A DNA stretch of 64,000 nucleotides from Novipirellula caenicola (lineage in GTDB: Bacteria; Planctomycetota; Planctomycetia; Pirellulales; Pirellulaceae). The notes beneath the pieces were generated by a model, which worked only from the letters and a program-made list of their open reading frames with translations, searched no databases and was not told the DNA's origin. A program made the position numbers and the translations under genes. Below are positions 15,277-24,358 of the stretch, in pieces; position 1 is the stretch's first letter, and every line of letters begins with the position of its first letter. Location of the stretch: assembly GCF_039545035.1 (NCBI RefSeq), contig NZ_BAABRO010000025.1, forward strand, positions 26,426 to 90,425, given 5' to 3'.

Positions 15277-16992
15277 CTATTGGCTGATCTCAAACGGGAT
15301 GCTCGCCTGGCCGTACTTCTTGCCTTCGACGTCCTCCATCGTTAGCTGCAAACGATAATTCCCTGCGGGCAATTGCTTGGGTAGATGCATTTGGTAGGCG
15401 ATGAAGTAGTCTCGCAGGTAGTTGCTGGAGGTCTGTTGGTCGGCGGGCAGCAATTGGCTGGCGACCTTTTGATTGTTGGCATCCAGGATGTCATAGCTGC
15501 CTTGCAGATGCGTTTGAAAACCGTCGTCGATTTTGCGGGCAATGAAGTTTTCGACTTCGCAATACAAAATGACTTGCTGGCCTGATTGGAAGCGGTTGCT
15601 CGGAAATGGTTTGATCTGGCCGTAAGCCAAGATTTCGGTGCAAAACGCCAACGAGCGAACTTCCAGCGAATCGGTCGCGGCGGCCAAGTACTTGGTCGCT
15701 TCACGCAGTTGCGGCAGCGCCGAACTGAAGCGTCGACTTTGTACCGGGTGTCCGTCGGGATCGACCATCGTCCACAACCCAAGCAGTTGATGACGCAAGT
15801 ATTCTTGTTCTTTGTCCGTCATCCCCTCGATTTTTTCGACCGCTTTGTCGGGATTTCCTGCTAACACCATCAGGTGCCGCGCGGTGATGATCCGTCGTGC
15901 CTTCTCGGCTTCGGATTCACCAGGCGTCGCCGATGCGACTCGTTTTAACAGCGTCTCGTACAACAATTGGTCAGAGATTTCGTCGACGTTCGGCGACGCG
16001 GAGCCGGTCGCGGTCGCTGCAGGAGTTTGCATCGACGCGGTGGCGACCTGCGGTGGATCTTGACTCGAAGCCGTTGCCGAAACCGGTTTGACGGATCCTG
16101 GTGCGTCCGTTGCCGGTGACTTGGCAGCGTCCGAGATCGATTGAACAATCGCTTCTTCTAAGCCGTCCTGCTGCGATGATTGAGAGGCCGATGCCGATTG
16201 AGCCACCGAGCTTGGGCTTTTCGATTCGGGTTTGTTTTCGTTTGCGTAAGTGATCACGACTGCGGATGCGTCAGGTGAATCGTGGTCCGATTTGTTCGAC
16301 TCCGCCGAATGGCTGGCAAGCCGGTTGACCGGTTCGCTGGCAGGTTCATTTTTGACTGCAGGCAACTCGTGTTCTTGTTTCAGCGATTCACGGATCGCCT
16401 TGTCCAGGCTGCCTGGTTGCGACGTCGATTCGGCGCTGCGCGATAAGACGGCGACCAATTGGCGAAGCGCTTGCTCTTTCACCTCAGGCGATGTGTTGGC
16501 AAACGCCTCCATCAATTCATCGTCCGACATCGGCGATTTGTCGTCGTGTTGTTTGGATCCGCTTGGTGCAGAGTCCGCGGGTGATCGCTTGGCTACCGAA
16601 TGAGTGTCATCCGAATTGGGTTTGGTTTGCGGTTTTGCACGCGAGTAAGCCGACTCGGTATTGCCCGAGCGACGCTCGGTTGTTGCCGGATCGATGCTTC
16701 GCGATCGATTGCTCGCGATCGCTTTCGAAGTCGCCGGATCGGTGTCCCGTGGGGCTTGGTGTGGTGTGGCCTCGTTTGCGTCGGCGGCATTGGTTCGTGA
16801 TAGATCCGACCCTGCTCGCGGCTTGGTTGATGCCAATCGTTGACGTGGTGATTCGACCTCGGGTAAGTCCATCGAATCATGTTGAGTGATCTTGAAGATG
16901 TTCCCGGCAGGCATTTGCGAACGACATCCCGAAACCCCAATCGCCGTTGCGATCAGTGAGAACGAAATCCATTTCGATGAGCGAGAGAGCAT
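15277..16992 (-). CDS. Large hypothetical lipoprotein
   Basis: 571 aa. The N-terminus KWISFSLIATAIGVSGC is a lipoprotein signal with Cys23 as the lipidation site. Residues about 35-330 are low complexity, rich in Ser, Ala, Asp, Pro and Gln, likely an extended spacer. The C-terminal 240 residues look folded (QLLYETLLKRVASATPGES, ARHLMVLAGNPDKAVEKIEG, then SNRFQSGQQVILYCEVENFI and YRLQLTMEDVEGKKYGQASI); the last part reads like a beta-sandwich. Possibly a cell-envelope scaffold. No enzymatic motif. The last 35 residues resemble the Ig-like ends of other planctomycete secreted proteins. Confidence 0.75.
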   Translation of the reverse strand: MLSRSSKWISFSLIATAIGVSGCRSQMPAGNIFKITQHDSMDLPEVESPRQRLASTKPRAGSDLSRTNAADANEATPHQAPRDTDPATSKAIASNRSRSIDPATTERRSGNTESAYSRAKPQTKPNSDDTHSVAKRSPADSAPSGSKQHDDKSPMSDDELMEAFANTSPEVKEQALRQLVAVLSRSAESTSQPGSLDKAIRESLKQEHELPAVKNEPASEPVNRLASHSAESNKSDHDSPDASAVVITYANENKPESKSPSSVAQSASASQSSQQDGLEEAIVQSISDAAKSPATDAPGSVKPVSATASSQDPPQVATASMQTPAATATGSASPNVDEISDQLLYETLLKRVASATPGESEAEKARRIITARHLMVLAGNPDKAVEKIEGMTDKEQEYLRHQLLGLWTMVDPDGHPVQSRRFSSALPQLREATKYLAAATDSLEVRSLAFCTEILAYGQIKPFPSNRFQSGQQVILYCEVENFIARKIDDGFQTHLQGSYDILDANNQKVASQLLPADQQTSSNYLRDYFIAYQMHLPKQLPAGNYRLQLTMEDVEGKKYGQASIPFEISQ

Positions 16993-17276
16993 CGGGGCCT
17001 CGCGAGGGTTCTTGAACTATGACGGTCTGTTCGCGACGGATCCTTCCGAAGCGAAACAAGCATTCTTGGCATCGACAGTCATCGACCCTACAAAAAATAA
17101 CCACCCAACGACAACTGCAAACCGATGCGATTTCCAACCTCAATTGCTAGCAATTGTTTTAAGAGGGCTTCGGCGGGCGGTGACTCGGGGTTATCAACTT
17201 CAAGTAACGCTCGCAATAAAAGCCACAATTGGTCAAGCGTTGATGGCGTTGGGAGGCGACTTGATAGAGCGAGGCC

Positions 17277-18545
17277 TCAATTGGGGAATGGCTGCAACAC
17301 GCTGGGGAATTGCCAGATCGCGTTTTGTCCCAATTCGCCCCCGGTTTGAGCCAAGTACAAAAAGTAGACGTAATATCCCACTGCGATACCCAACGCTGCG
17401 ATGTTGCTCCACCGCCATACCCTTGTACTCCACTTCAATCGTGCGGGCGGTCGTGTCGTGGCGTGGTGGTAGGCTCGGCCGACCAAGATGCGGGCGGGGA
17501 TCATGGTGACCAGGAACACCGCCATCAAATCCCAGCGAAAATTGTGAGGCGGCAAGGCGTTTTTGACGAGAGCGATGTACAGCAGCGTCAACACCGAACA
17601 GGCCATCAAAAATGCAGTCGACATCGACCAACACAAAGGCGTGCGAGCGGCTAACTCGTAGACCGTCCGTATTTCGAACATTGCCCCGAACCGTCGCTCG
17701 GCGGCAACATGGGCCATCAAAAACGGCAACCCCATCAACGTCACCGTCAACGTTAAACATCCGGCCGCAAAACCGAACCATTGCCAGCGGATCGTCACAT
17801 CGTCGAGCAAGGTGAATAAGAGCGTGGGGATGGCGAGCCAAAGGTAGGCCGCAGCGTACGCCAGGATGCCCAGTCGCAATAACCGAAGCAACGAGATGGC
17901 CGCAACGAACTCGTTGATTTGCCGAGTGGCTTGCTGCCAAAACCGAACGCGATAATGGCGGTCGAGTTGTTGCCGGATCGTTTGAAGCGGACGCAGGAAT
18001 TGCCACCATCGGCCGCCACCGGCAATCGCCAAAGCCAAGTGTGCTGCGATCACGACACTTGTGATTGCCAGCATGAATGCAACGAGCCAATCGTTGGCAC
18101 TTCCCGGAGACAAAACGTGAATGTCGCGGTGCAGCGCCGCAAGCAACTCGATCGGCAGCAACCACAGCACGACCGCCAACACGATGATCCCGAGTCGCAG
18201 CGTCAGTGGCAGCCCCCAAGACGCGCTGCGGAACTTTCCGGTCCTCGCAACTTGCCCCTGGATTTCCATCAGACAGCCAAGCACGTAGACGTTGACGATC
18301 GGAATCGTGGCACCGATCGCAAGCAGCACGACGCCGCAAAGGATCGCAACACAAGATCGAACCAACCATGCGATCGCCGCCAAGGGACGACTGCGAAGCG
18401 AAGGCATCGGGGGGAAATGTTCAAGTTCGCTACGCGTAATGACCAGAGGTCTCGTGCCGGAGCGACTTCGTCTCGTGCCGGAGGTCTCTTCCGACCCGTC
18501 GATCGTCGCGTCTGGGGCAAAGTCGTTCAGGAGAGGAAGAGACAT
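17277..18545 (-). CDS. Multi-pass membrane protein, function unknown
   Basis: 422 aa from the ATG at 18545 (MSLPLLNDFAPDATIDGSEE); upstream in-frame sequence to 18776 is not protein-like. A polar N-terminal 50 residues with an Arg/Ser-rich patch (TSGTRRSRSGTR) is followed by about eight hydrophobic segments (SCVAILCGVVLLAIGATIPI, LGIIVLAVVLWLLP, WLVAFMLAITSVVIAAHLAL, and others). It resembles the DUF4013-like or YihY-like membrane proteins common in planctomycetes, but I cannot fix a family. Minus strand; its start faces the divergently transcribed DUF1549 gene. Confidence 0.7.
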   Translation of the reverse strand: MSLPLLNDFAPDATIDGSEETSGTRRSRSGTRPLVITRSELEHFPPMPSLRSRPLAAIAWLVRSCVAILCGVVLLAIGATIPIVNVYVLGCLMEIQGQVARTGKFRSASWGLPLTLRLGIIVLAVVLWLLPIELLAALHRDIHVLSPGSANDWLVAFMLAITSVVIAAHLALAIAGGGRWWQFLRPLQTIRQQLDRHYRVRFWQQATRQINEFVAAISLLRLLRLGILAYAAAYLWLAIPTLLFTLLDDVTIRWQWFGFAAGCLTLTVTLMGLPFLMAHVAAERRFGAMFEIRTVYELAARTPLCWSMSTAFLMACSVLTLLYIALVKNALPPHNFRWDLMAVFLVTMIPARILVGRAYHHATTRPPARLKWSTRVWRWSNIAALGIAVGYYVYFLYLAQTGGELGQNAIWQFPSVLQPFPN

Positions 18546-18949
18546 AAAAAGCCGACTCGCGTAACGGAGTGAGAGGCATCCAGGCAGAGTGACAACCAAC
18601 AAGTTTAAACCATCCCAGCAGGGCCAAGTTCCGCTGTGCCCAGCCGATTGGTTCTTCGCCCTACCGAAGGCTTCTGCGCAAAAAGGTTGTGGTATCCGCA
18701 AAACTGCGAGATATTCATGGTGGTCCACCCAAGAACATTCGTACGATGACGAATCCTCTTGGGTAACGCGAACCATTTCGGCGAAACAAATTTATCTCGA
18801 TACTGTTCCATCATCGTGGTCCCAAGAACAAATCAGACGTGGACGAAGAGGAATTTTTGGAAGACGTTCATGCTGTGGGATCGTTAGCGAGATCCACGAC
18901 CCAAAAAACAATCTGGATGCAGCACTCGGCTGCTCGGTGAATTCTCCTG
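18546..18949. other. Divergent intergenic spacer
   Basis: 404 bp between the membrane protein gene and the DUF1549 gene. Overlapping short reading frames here are not convincing: no Shine-Dalgarno, odd composition. It should contain both promoters. No repeat or hairpin of note. Confidence 0.4.
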
Positions 18950-20569
18950 ATGCGAAGTCAACAATCCCTTTGGCCAACGATGATCGTGATGATCGCGATC
19001 GTCGGCATGGTTGGCTGGAAAGCCGTGTCGCCAGGGGTGATGACGCTGCCCAAGCGTGCTTCGGTCAGCGACGACACCACGACAGTGGATCGTATCGATG
19101 CGTTGCTGGAAAAACAGTGGCAGGATTCGTCGATCCGCCCTGCGGAGGCGGCGGGCGATTTGCAAGTGCTAAGACGTCTCACGCTGGCGCTAGTCGGAAG
19201 TTCACCATCGCTTGAAGAGGTTCGCGAATTTGAGGCTGATGCATCGCCCGATCGGTTGGATCGATGGACGACGCGATTGATTAACGATTCGCGTTTCAGC
19301 GAATACTTTGCCGCCCGTTTGGGCGACGCCTTTATCGATCCGGTTTCCGAGGAATTGAAGCCGCCGCAGCGCGAACGTTTCCGACGATGGTTAGGTGAAT
19401 CGATCCAGCACGGGACCGGTTACGACAAAATCGCCAGTTCGATGATCGCCGGGCGTGGCGTGTTTGCGGACCATCCCGCGACCACGTTTGTTGCCTCTGA
19501 ATTGGCGATTGGTGATCTCGCAGCCGAGCGGTTAGCGGCCCGCACATCACGTGCCTTCTTAGGACAGCGGATCGATTGTGCCCAGTGTCACGATCATCCT
19601 TTTGCGGCATGGGAGCAATCACAATTTGAAGGCCTCGCCGCCTATTTCGGCGACGTCCAATTTCAACGCAACCGCGTCCAAGATACGCGGCCGCGTCCGT
19701 TTGTCATTCAGGACGACCGAGCCGAACAGTCGCGATCCGTCGCTGCCGAATTGCCCTTTGACGCCTTCATGGCCTCGGACCACAGGCATCAGCGTGAGTC
19801 ATTAGCCAGCTGGGTTATCCACCCTGAGAATCGTCGCTTTCGCCGAGCGATCGCCAACCGAGTTTGGGGATTGATGCTAGGACGACCGTTCATCTCGCCG
19901 GTCGACGATCTGCCGGACCCCAGCACGTCAAACGATCCCAATGATTTGGATGTTTTGGACATCTTGGCCGATGACTTGCTCGATCACGGTGACGATTTGA
20001 GACGCTTGATCCACGTGATTGTCAAAACGCGTCCCTTCGGCCTCGCGTCGACTCACCCTGGCCTTGGCGACCAAGTGACTGCCGATCAGTTAGAAGCGTC
20101 GTGGGCGGTTTTCCCGCTGACTGAACTTGGTCCGCACCAGATGATTCGGTCGATGCAGCAAGCGTCGTCGCTCACCACCCTTCGACCCGACGAATTGAAC
20201 CCGGTAGCCGCGTTTCAGCGTTGGCAACGCCAATCACGTTTTGTCACCGAGTATGGCGTTGCGGGCGATGCCGAAGATGCCCAAGCGAGTACGATCCCGC
20301 ACACGGTCCAGCGACTCAGCGGCAACGAAACTCGCCAACAAAGCAAGGCGACGCTGTTCTCGGCAGTGGGCCGGATCGCAGCGATCAGCGGCACCGCCGA
20401 AGCATGTTTGGATCACTGCTATTTAGCCTGTTTGACGCGGCTTCCGTCGGCCGAGGAAAAGACGCATTTCTTGCCGGAGCTCGAGGGCAATCGAAAGCAG
20501 CGGTCTCGAGCATGCGAAGACATTTATTGGGCATTGTTTAACTCGGCCGAGTTTTGTTGGAATCATTAA
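18950..20569 (+). CDS. DUF1549/DUF1553 domain secreted protein (short form)
   Basis: 539 aa. N-terminal membrane anchor or signal (LWPTMIVMIAIVGMVGWKAV). DUF1549 follows (VLRRLTLALVGSSPSLEEVR, RFSEYFAARLGDAF) with the motif CAQCHDHPF, a CxxCH heme-like signature. DUF1553 occupies the C-terminal half (ESLASWVIHPENRRFRRAIA, NRVWGLMLGRPF, DDLPDPSTSND, CYLACLTRLPSAEEKTHF, DIYWALFNSAEF). Unlike the 29884 gene it has no PSCyt1 or LamG domain. It is four bases from the DUF1501 gene, the standard planctomycete pairing. Biochemical role of these pairs is not established. Confidence 0.88.
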   Translation: MRSQQSLWPTMIVMIAIVGMVGWKAVSPGVMTLPKRASVSDDTTTVDRIDALLEKQWQDSSIRPAEAAGDLQVLRRLTLALVGSSPSLEEVREFEADASPDRLDRWTTRLINDSRFSEYFAARLGDAFIDPVSEELKPPQRERFRRWLGESIQHGTGYDKIASSMIAGRGVFADHPATTFVASELAIGDLAAERLAARTSRAFLGQRIDCAQCHDHPFAAWEQSQFEGLAAYFGDVQFQRNRVQDTRPRPFVIQDDRAEQSRSVAAELPFDAFMASDHRHQRESLASWVIHPENRRFRRAIANRVWGLMLGRPFISPVDDLPDPSTSNDPNDLDVLDILADDLLDHGDDLRRLIHVIVKTRPFGLASTHPGLGDQVTADQLEASWAVFPLTELGPHQMIRSMQQASSLTTLRPDELNPVAAFQRWQRQSRFVTEYGVAGDAEDAQASTIPHTVQRLSGNETRQQSKATLFSAVGRIAAISGTAEACLDHCYLACLTRLPSAEEKTHFLPELEGNRKQRSRACEDIYWALFNSAEFCWNH

Positions 20570-20573
20570 AGCC

Positions 20574-21833
20574 ATGGCATCACCGCGACCTCTCAATCGA
20601 CGCGATCTGATTCACTGGGCCACCGGGCTAGGCGTCTCGTTTGCATTGCCAGGCATGGATTTGCGGGCGGCCGAACGACGTGGGACCGAGCGACCGCGAT
20701 CGCTGATCACGCTGTGGTTATCCGGTGGACCGAGTCAATTGGAGACATGGGATCCGCACCCGACAACTCGGATCGGTGGCCCCACAGGGGCGATTTCGAC
20801 GTCGCTTCCCGAGGTACAAATTGCCAGCTCGTTTCCGAGGCTAGCGGACCAGATGCATCACTTGTCAGTGATCCGTTCGCTGGTTTCGAAGGAGGGCGAC
20901 CACGACCGCGCCTCGTATTTGGTCAAGACCGGATTTCGTCCCGATCCGACGCTTCGTCATCCGTCAGTCGGCGCGATTGTTGCCCACGCGTTGCCCTATG
21001 AACCGCTGGAAATCCCGCCGGTCATTTCGCTGGGCTACGACAATCACCTTTCGCGGGGCGGTTTTTTAGGCGGCCGCTTTGACGCGTTGCGAGTGCGAGA
21101 GCCAGGGTCATCGAATGACAATTTGAGGGCTTGGTTGGCGGCGCCGCGTCAACAACGGCGGTTGTCGCACTTGGACGTGGTCGCCCAGGCCTTCTCGCGC
21201 GGACGCGAATCGGTCGTGGATCGCACCATGCACTCGGAAAACGTCGATGCCGCGTTGACGATGATGACGTCGGATCAACTCAAGGCTTTTGAACTAAGTG
21301 AGGAATCGGCATCGACGTTGGCGAATTACGGTGATTCGAACTTTGGTCGAGGCTGTTTAGTGGCGCGTCGATTGGTCCAACAAGGGGTGCGAGCGATCGA
21401 GGTGACGTTACAAAACTTTGACACTCACAGCGATAACTTTGCCCAGCACCGTGAACTTGCGGCCGTGCTCGACCCCGCGTTTGCGGCATTGATGAAGGAT
21501 TTGCACGAGCGAGACCTGCTGAGTTCGACCGTGGTGTTGTGTTTGGGTGAGTTCGGCCGCACGCCGAAGATCAACGGAGCGGACGGACGCGATCATTGGC
21601 CCCACGGATTCTCATGTTTGCTCGGCGGTGGCGGGTTGCGAAGCGGCGTGCGGATCGGAGCGACTGACCCCAGCGGAGAACGCGAGAGCCCCGAGGACCC
21701 GACCACGGTGGCGGATCTGTACGCCACCGTACTGAAAGGGCTTGGCGTTGATCCGTCGCACGAAATCGACACCTCGATCGGCCGTCCAATCCGCTACAGC
21801 GACGGCACCCCGATCACCCGTTTGTTGGCATAG
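20574..21833 (+). CDS. DUF1501 (sulfatase-like) secreted protein
   Basis: 419 aa. N-terminus NRRDLIHWATGLGVSFALPG is a Tat-like signal. The body is the DUF1501 alkaline-phosphatase-superfamily fold: LITLWLSGGPSQLETWDPHP near the metal site, NYGDSNFGRGCLVARRLVQQ, GVRAIEVTLQNFDTHSDNF, CLGEFGRTPKING and GRDHWPHGFSCLLGGGG. Starts four bases after the DUF1549 stop, so the pair is co-transcribed and likely acts together outside the cytoplasm. Substrate unknown. Confidence 0.88.
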   Translation: MASPRPLNRRDLIHWATGLGVSFALPGMDLRAAERRGTERPRSLITLWLSGGPSQLETWDPHPTTRIGGPTGAISTSLPEVQIASSFPRLADQMHHLSVIRSLVSKEGDHDRASYLVKTGFRPDPTLRHPSVGAIVAHALPYEPLEIPPVISLGYDNHLSRGGFLGGRFDALRVREPGSSNDNLRAWLAAPRQQRRLSHLDVVAQAFSRGRESVVDRTMHSENVDAALTMMTSDQLKAFELSEESASTLANYGDSNFGRGCLVARRLVQQGVRAIEVTLQNFDTHSDNFAQHRELAAVLDPAFAALMKDLHERDLLSSTVVLCLGEFGRTPKINGADGRDHWPHGFSCLLGGGGLRSGVRIGATDPSGERESPEDPTTVADLYATVLKGLGVDPSHEIDTSIGRPIRYSDGTPITRLLA

Positions 21834-21895
21834 GTGGCGGTGGTTTGTCGTTGCCGCACCGGCGGCGGTGCAGCGGCTTGTCGCGGAGCGACAGT

Positions 21896-22015
21896 TTTCT
21901 TCACCCTCCCAGCTTGCGTCGGGAAGGTCGGAAGTCGAGCCTTCAGCGAGATTTCCGCACAAGGGTTGGTGACTCTGAACTGGTACGTTCCACTGCTAAC
22001 ACCGCGAGGTCCCAC
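21896..22015 (-). repeat. Single diverged copy of the 166-bp array unit
   Basis: On the minus strand this segment reads like the units at 51571 and 63219: it contains a version of the CCCTCCC...GGGAGGG hairpin, the GCTGAAGGCTC-type segment, and the ...GGAACGTACCAG and TGTTAGCAG parts. It is more diverged and lacks the ACCTCCCC-TGT-GGGGAGGT palindrome. It lies between the convergent DUF1501 gene and the 22139 gene. Confidence 0.6.
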
Positions 22016-22138
22016 CCATAACGTCGCTCCGCCCCTTGGGTTGAAAACCCTAGGCTATCGCGAAAAGTGCCTCCGGCACAAAATCGCCAGCGTGAGCGAC
22101 TCGTCCCACGCGTTACCCGTTGCCTTGCGGCCCACGTC

Positions 22139-22528
22139 TCACTCACTCTCTTCGGCGTCGTAGGCTTCGATCTCGAAGGGGTTCTCGCGGTAGCCATCGC
22201 GACCACGTAGGAACAGGATCGCTGAAAACAGCAGGTACATCGGCACAAACAGGGGACCCCAGCGTTCGTATTGACGCACATGGACGCGTTCATGCAGTCG
22301 CGTGCTGGCGAGCGCCGCTTGGTTTTGTCCGAACACGACATGCCCGAACGTCAACGCTTGGGCGGGCACGATCATGCGGCGGAGCAGCCAGGCGATTCGA
22401 GGCCCGTGGATCTCGATCACACCGTCGACTCGTTGGAACCGGCCGCCCAGGATCAACCCGATCGCGATACCGATGATCGTGTAGGGGGACGCCCATAGAT
22501 AGGCGGCCATTTGAATTGCGTTTGGCAC
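22139..22528 (-). CDS. Small membrane protein with HExxH motif
   Basis: 129 aa. Two hydrophobic segments at the N-terminus (YTIIGIAIGLILGG) and near the C-terminus (LFVPMYLLFSAILFL). Between them lies LHERVHVRQYERWG, an HExxH zincin-like motif (His-Glu-Arg-Val-His) with Gln and Tyr following. The same arrangement, HExVHxxQYxRWGPxFxPxYL, is widespread in small bacterial proteins and suggests a metal-binding, perhaps metallopeptidase-like, role. Activity is not established. Tail acidic. Confidence 0.7.
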   Translation of the reverse strand: MPNAIQMAAYLWASPYTIIGIAIGLILGGRFQRVDGVIEIHGPRIAWLLRRMIVPAQALTFGHVVFGQNQAALASTRLHERVHVRQYERWGPLFVPMYLLFSAILFLRGRDGYRENPFEIEAYDAEESE

Positions 22529-22647
22529 AAGCGACCTTGGGAAACCGAAAACAGCCTGGAAAGCGGCCTACGGATTGTACCGCAGTCGTCCTCCAGGCTG
22601 TGATTTGTGATTGTCGTTGATCGCTCGAAACGAGCCGTTTGCTGCTG

Positions 22648-22702
22648 TCGTAGCTGCGCTCGCCAGAGCGTGGATTTCCACCGTCTGGCAACGTCAGCTA
22701 CG
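22648..22702. repeat. REP-like palindromic repeat
   Basis: CGTAGCTGCGCTCGCCAGAG is followed after 10 bp by the inverted arm GTCTGGCAACGTCAGCTACG. The two arms match imperfectly over about 20 bp. Same family as 6927-6952, which has only the left arm. Located upstream (minus strand) of neither start; it lies between two minus-strand genes. Confidence 0.6.
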
Positions 22703-22764
22703 TTTAAATCGAAACGCTGAGCAATCCAGGACCTTCATTCCTTTTCCGCTCGGTCCGTGGCGGA

Positions 22765-23178
22765 TTAGATGTCCGCAATCTCGTCTTCGAGTTCATCTTC
22801 GAGGTTGCCTTCGGTGTCGCAATAGTCGCTGACTTGTTCGTCAAGTTGCAACTCTTCGCGTTGGTCGGCGTTCAGTTTGACGTAGCCGAGAGCACGAATG
22901 ACTTCCAGAACTTCGCTGCAAGTAGGAAACATTCGACCGGCCGTTCGTTTGTAATCGTCCATCGCTTGCATGAATTCGATTTCTTGTTCGCTGTAATCGC
23001 GTTCGCAAGTGGTGGGATCGATGTGGCGGCGACGTTGCGTTTTGCGACGTGGCTTGGCCATCACATTGGTATCGACAGCGTCCGGATTGCCATTTCGTCG
23101 CTCGTTTCGCTTGTTGCGACGATCAAGAGTGAGGATGTTCTTATCTTCCGCTGGATTGGCAGTGACGGTTTTGGTCAT
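22765..23178 (-). CDS. Small conserved planctomycete protein
   Basis: 137 aa from the ATG at 23178; an alternative start at 23061 (MAKPRRKTQRRRHIDP) may be the real one, as the conserved-looking part begins there. Residues after that read CERDYSEQEIEFMQAMDDYK, RTAGRMFPTCSEVLEVIRAL, GYVKL, a compact helical domain. The C-terminus is strongly acidic (LEDELEDEIADI) while the front is strongly basic (RRNKRNERRN, KPRRKTQRRR). Could bind nucleic acid through the basic part. Function unknown. Confidence 0.7.
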   Translation of the reverse strand: MTKTVTANPAEDKNILTLDRRNKRNERRNGNPDAVDTNVMAKPRRKTQRRRHIDPTTCERDYSEQEIEFMQAMDDYKRTAGRMFPTCSEVLEVIRALGYVKLNADQREELQLDEQVSDYCDTEGNLEDELEDEIADI

Positions 23179-23519
23179 GGCAGTGATGTCCCGTTTTGGT
23201 TGGAAGAGTCTTGTGGGTTGCAACAGTGGCGAGTTGTTGCAAAGACTCTCGTAACAGCGATGGTATGTGGTGGGCCAAAAAAACGTAGCACACCACTTGA
23301 GTAAAATTCGCTGTTTTCGGGTACTTTTCCGATTAGAAAAGCAGTGCCGCCTGGGAAACCCGTCCGCTTGTAACGGTGGTACCGGTTGCGCTGAAGGATC
23401 GGCCCGCTTTGGGGGCTTTCGCACTGCGGCACTTCGCAAACAATCCGATACCGGCGTCCTCACCTGGCACTGCTACCCGGCACTGTCACTTGGCACTGTC
23501 ACTCGGCTCGCCGCCGCGG

Positions 23520-24320
23520 TTACGCCTCGTCGATGGCGGTTCGCAACTCACCGACAAACTCAGTGACCTTCTTGACGGCGTCTTCGCTGCCGTTGGATTC
23601 AGCGATGCGGCGGACGATTGCCGATCCCACAATCAATCCGTCAGCGACGGGGGCCAATGTCGCTGCCGTTTCTGGGCCGCTGATTCCGAAACCGATACAG
23701 ATCGGCAGGTCGGTTTCGCCCCGCAACCACTGGACGCTCTCTTGCAGATCCGGCGGCAACTTGGCTCGTTCGCCCGTGATCCCGGTGACCGAGACGTAAT
23801 ACAGGAACCCGGACGACGAATTGGCGATTCGTACCTGTCGTTCTTTGGGGGTGGTCGGGGTGACCAGTTGGATCAGGTTGAAATCGGCGTCCTTGCACAC
23901 CTTCGAGAACGCTTCGGCTTCTTCGACCAACAGATCCGGAACGATCGCGCCGGCATAACCTGCTTCGATCGCTTTTTTGACATAGGCCTCGGTACCGACG
24001 CGATGGATGATCGAATAGCTGACCATCGTCACGCGAGGCATCGCGACGTCCGGGGACAGTCGTTTGCCGAGGTCAAACACGCTCTGCAGGCGGAATCCTT
24101 GATCCAGCGCGCGTTGGTAGGACGCTTGGATCACAGGGCCATCGGCGATCGGGTCACTATACGGCACTCCGACTTCGCACAGATCCGCTCCGGCAGCCGA
24201 AAGGTTGCGAATCACCGCTTCGGTCGTCTCGATCGACGGGTCGCCGGCGGTGATGAACGGCATCAAAGCTTTCTTTTGGGATGCACGCAGCTGAGTAAAA
24301 AGTTGGTCAATCGCAGACAT
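23520..24320 (-). CDS. trpA: Tryptophan synthase alpha subunit
   Basis: 266 aa, normal family length. Cleaves indole-3-glycerol phosphate to indole and glyceraldehyde 3-phosphate. Catalytic residues are exactly placed: Glu49 (DLCEVGVPYSDP) and Asp60 (PIADGPVIQ). Other signature parts: LMPFITAGDPS, GAIVPDLLVEE, LVTPTTPKERQ, YYVSVTGITG, GFGISGPET, GLIVGSAIV. The beta subunit gene is not adjacent, so the trp genes are scattered as is common in planctomycetes. Translation starts at the ATG 24320. Confidence 0.95.
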   Translation of the reverse strand: MSAIDQLFTQLRASQKKALMPFITAGDPSIETTEAVIRNLSAAGADLCEVGVPYSDPIADGPVIQASYQRALDQGFRLQSVFDLGKRLSPDVAMPRVTMVSYSIIHRVGTEAYVKKAIEAGYAGAIVPDLLVEEAEAFSKVCKDADFNLIQLVTPTTPKERQVRIANSSSGFLYYVSVTGITGERAKLPPDLQESVQWLRGETDLPICIGFGISGPETAATLAPVADGLIVGSAIVRRIAESNGSEDAVKKVTEFVGELRTAIDEA

Positions 24321-24358
24321 AGATTTGTGCAGAGAACGAGGAATCAGGGGATGGCAAG

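Noticed and set aside
17233..18369. 378-codon minus-strand ORF
   Set aside because: Same strand, shifted frame of the membrane protein gene; Arg/Cys-rich product typical of an out-of-frame read.
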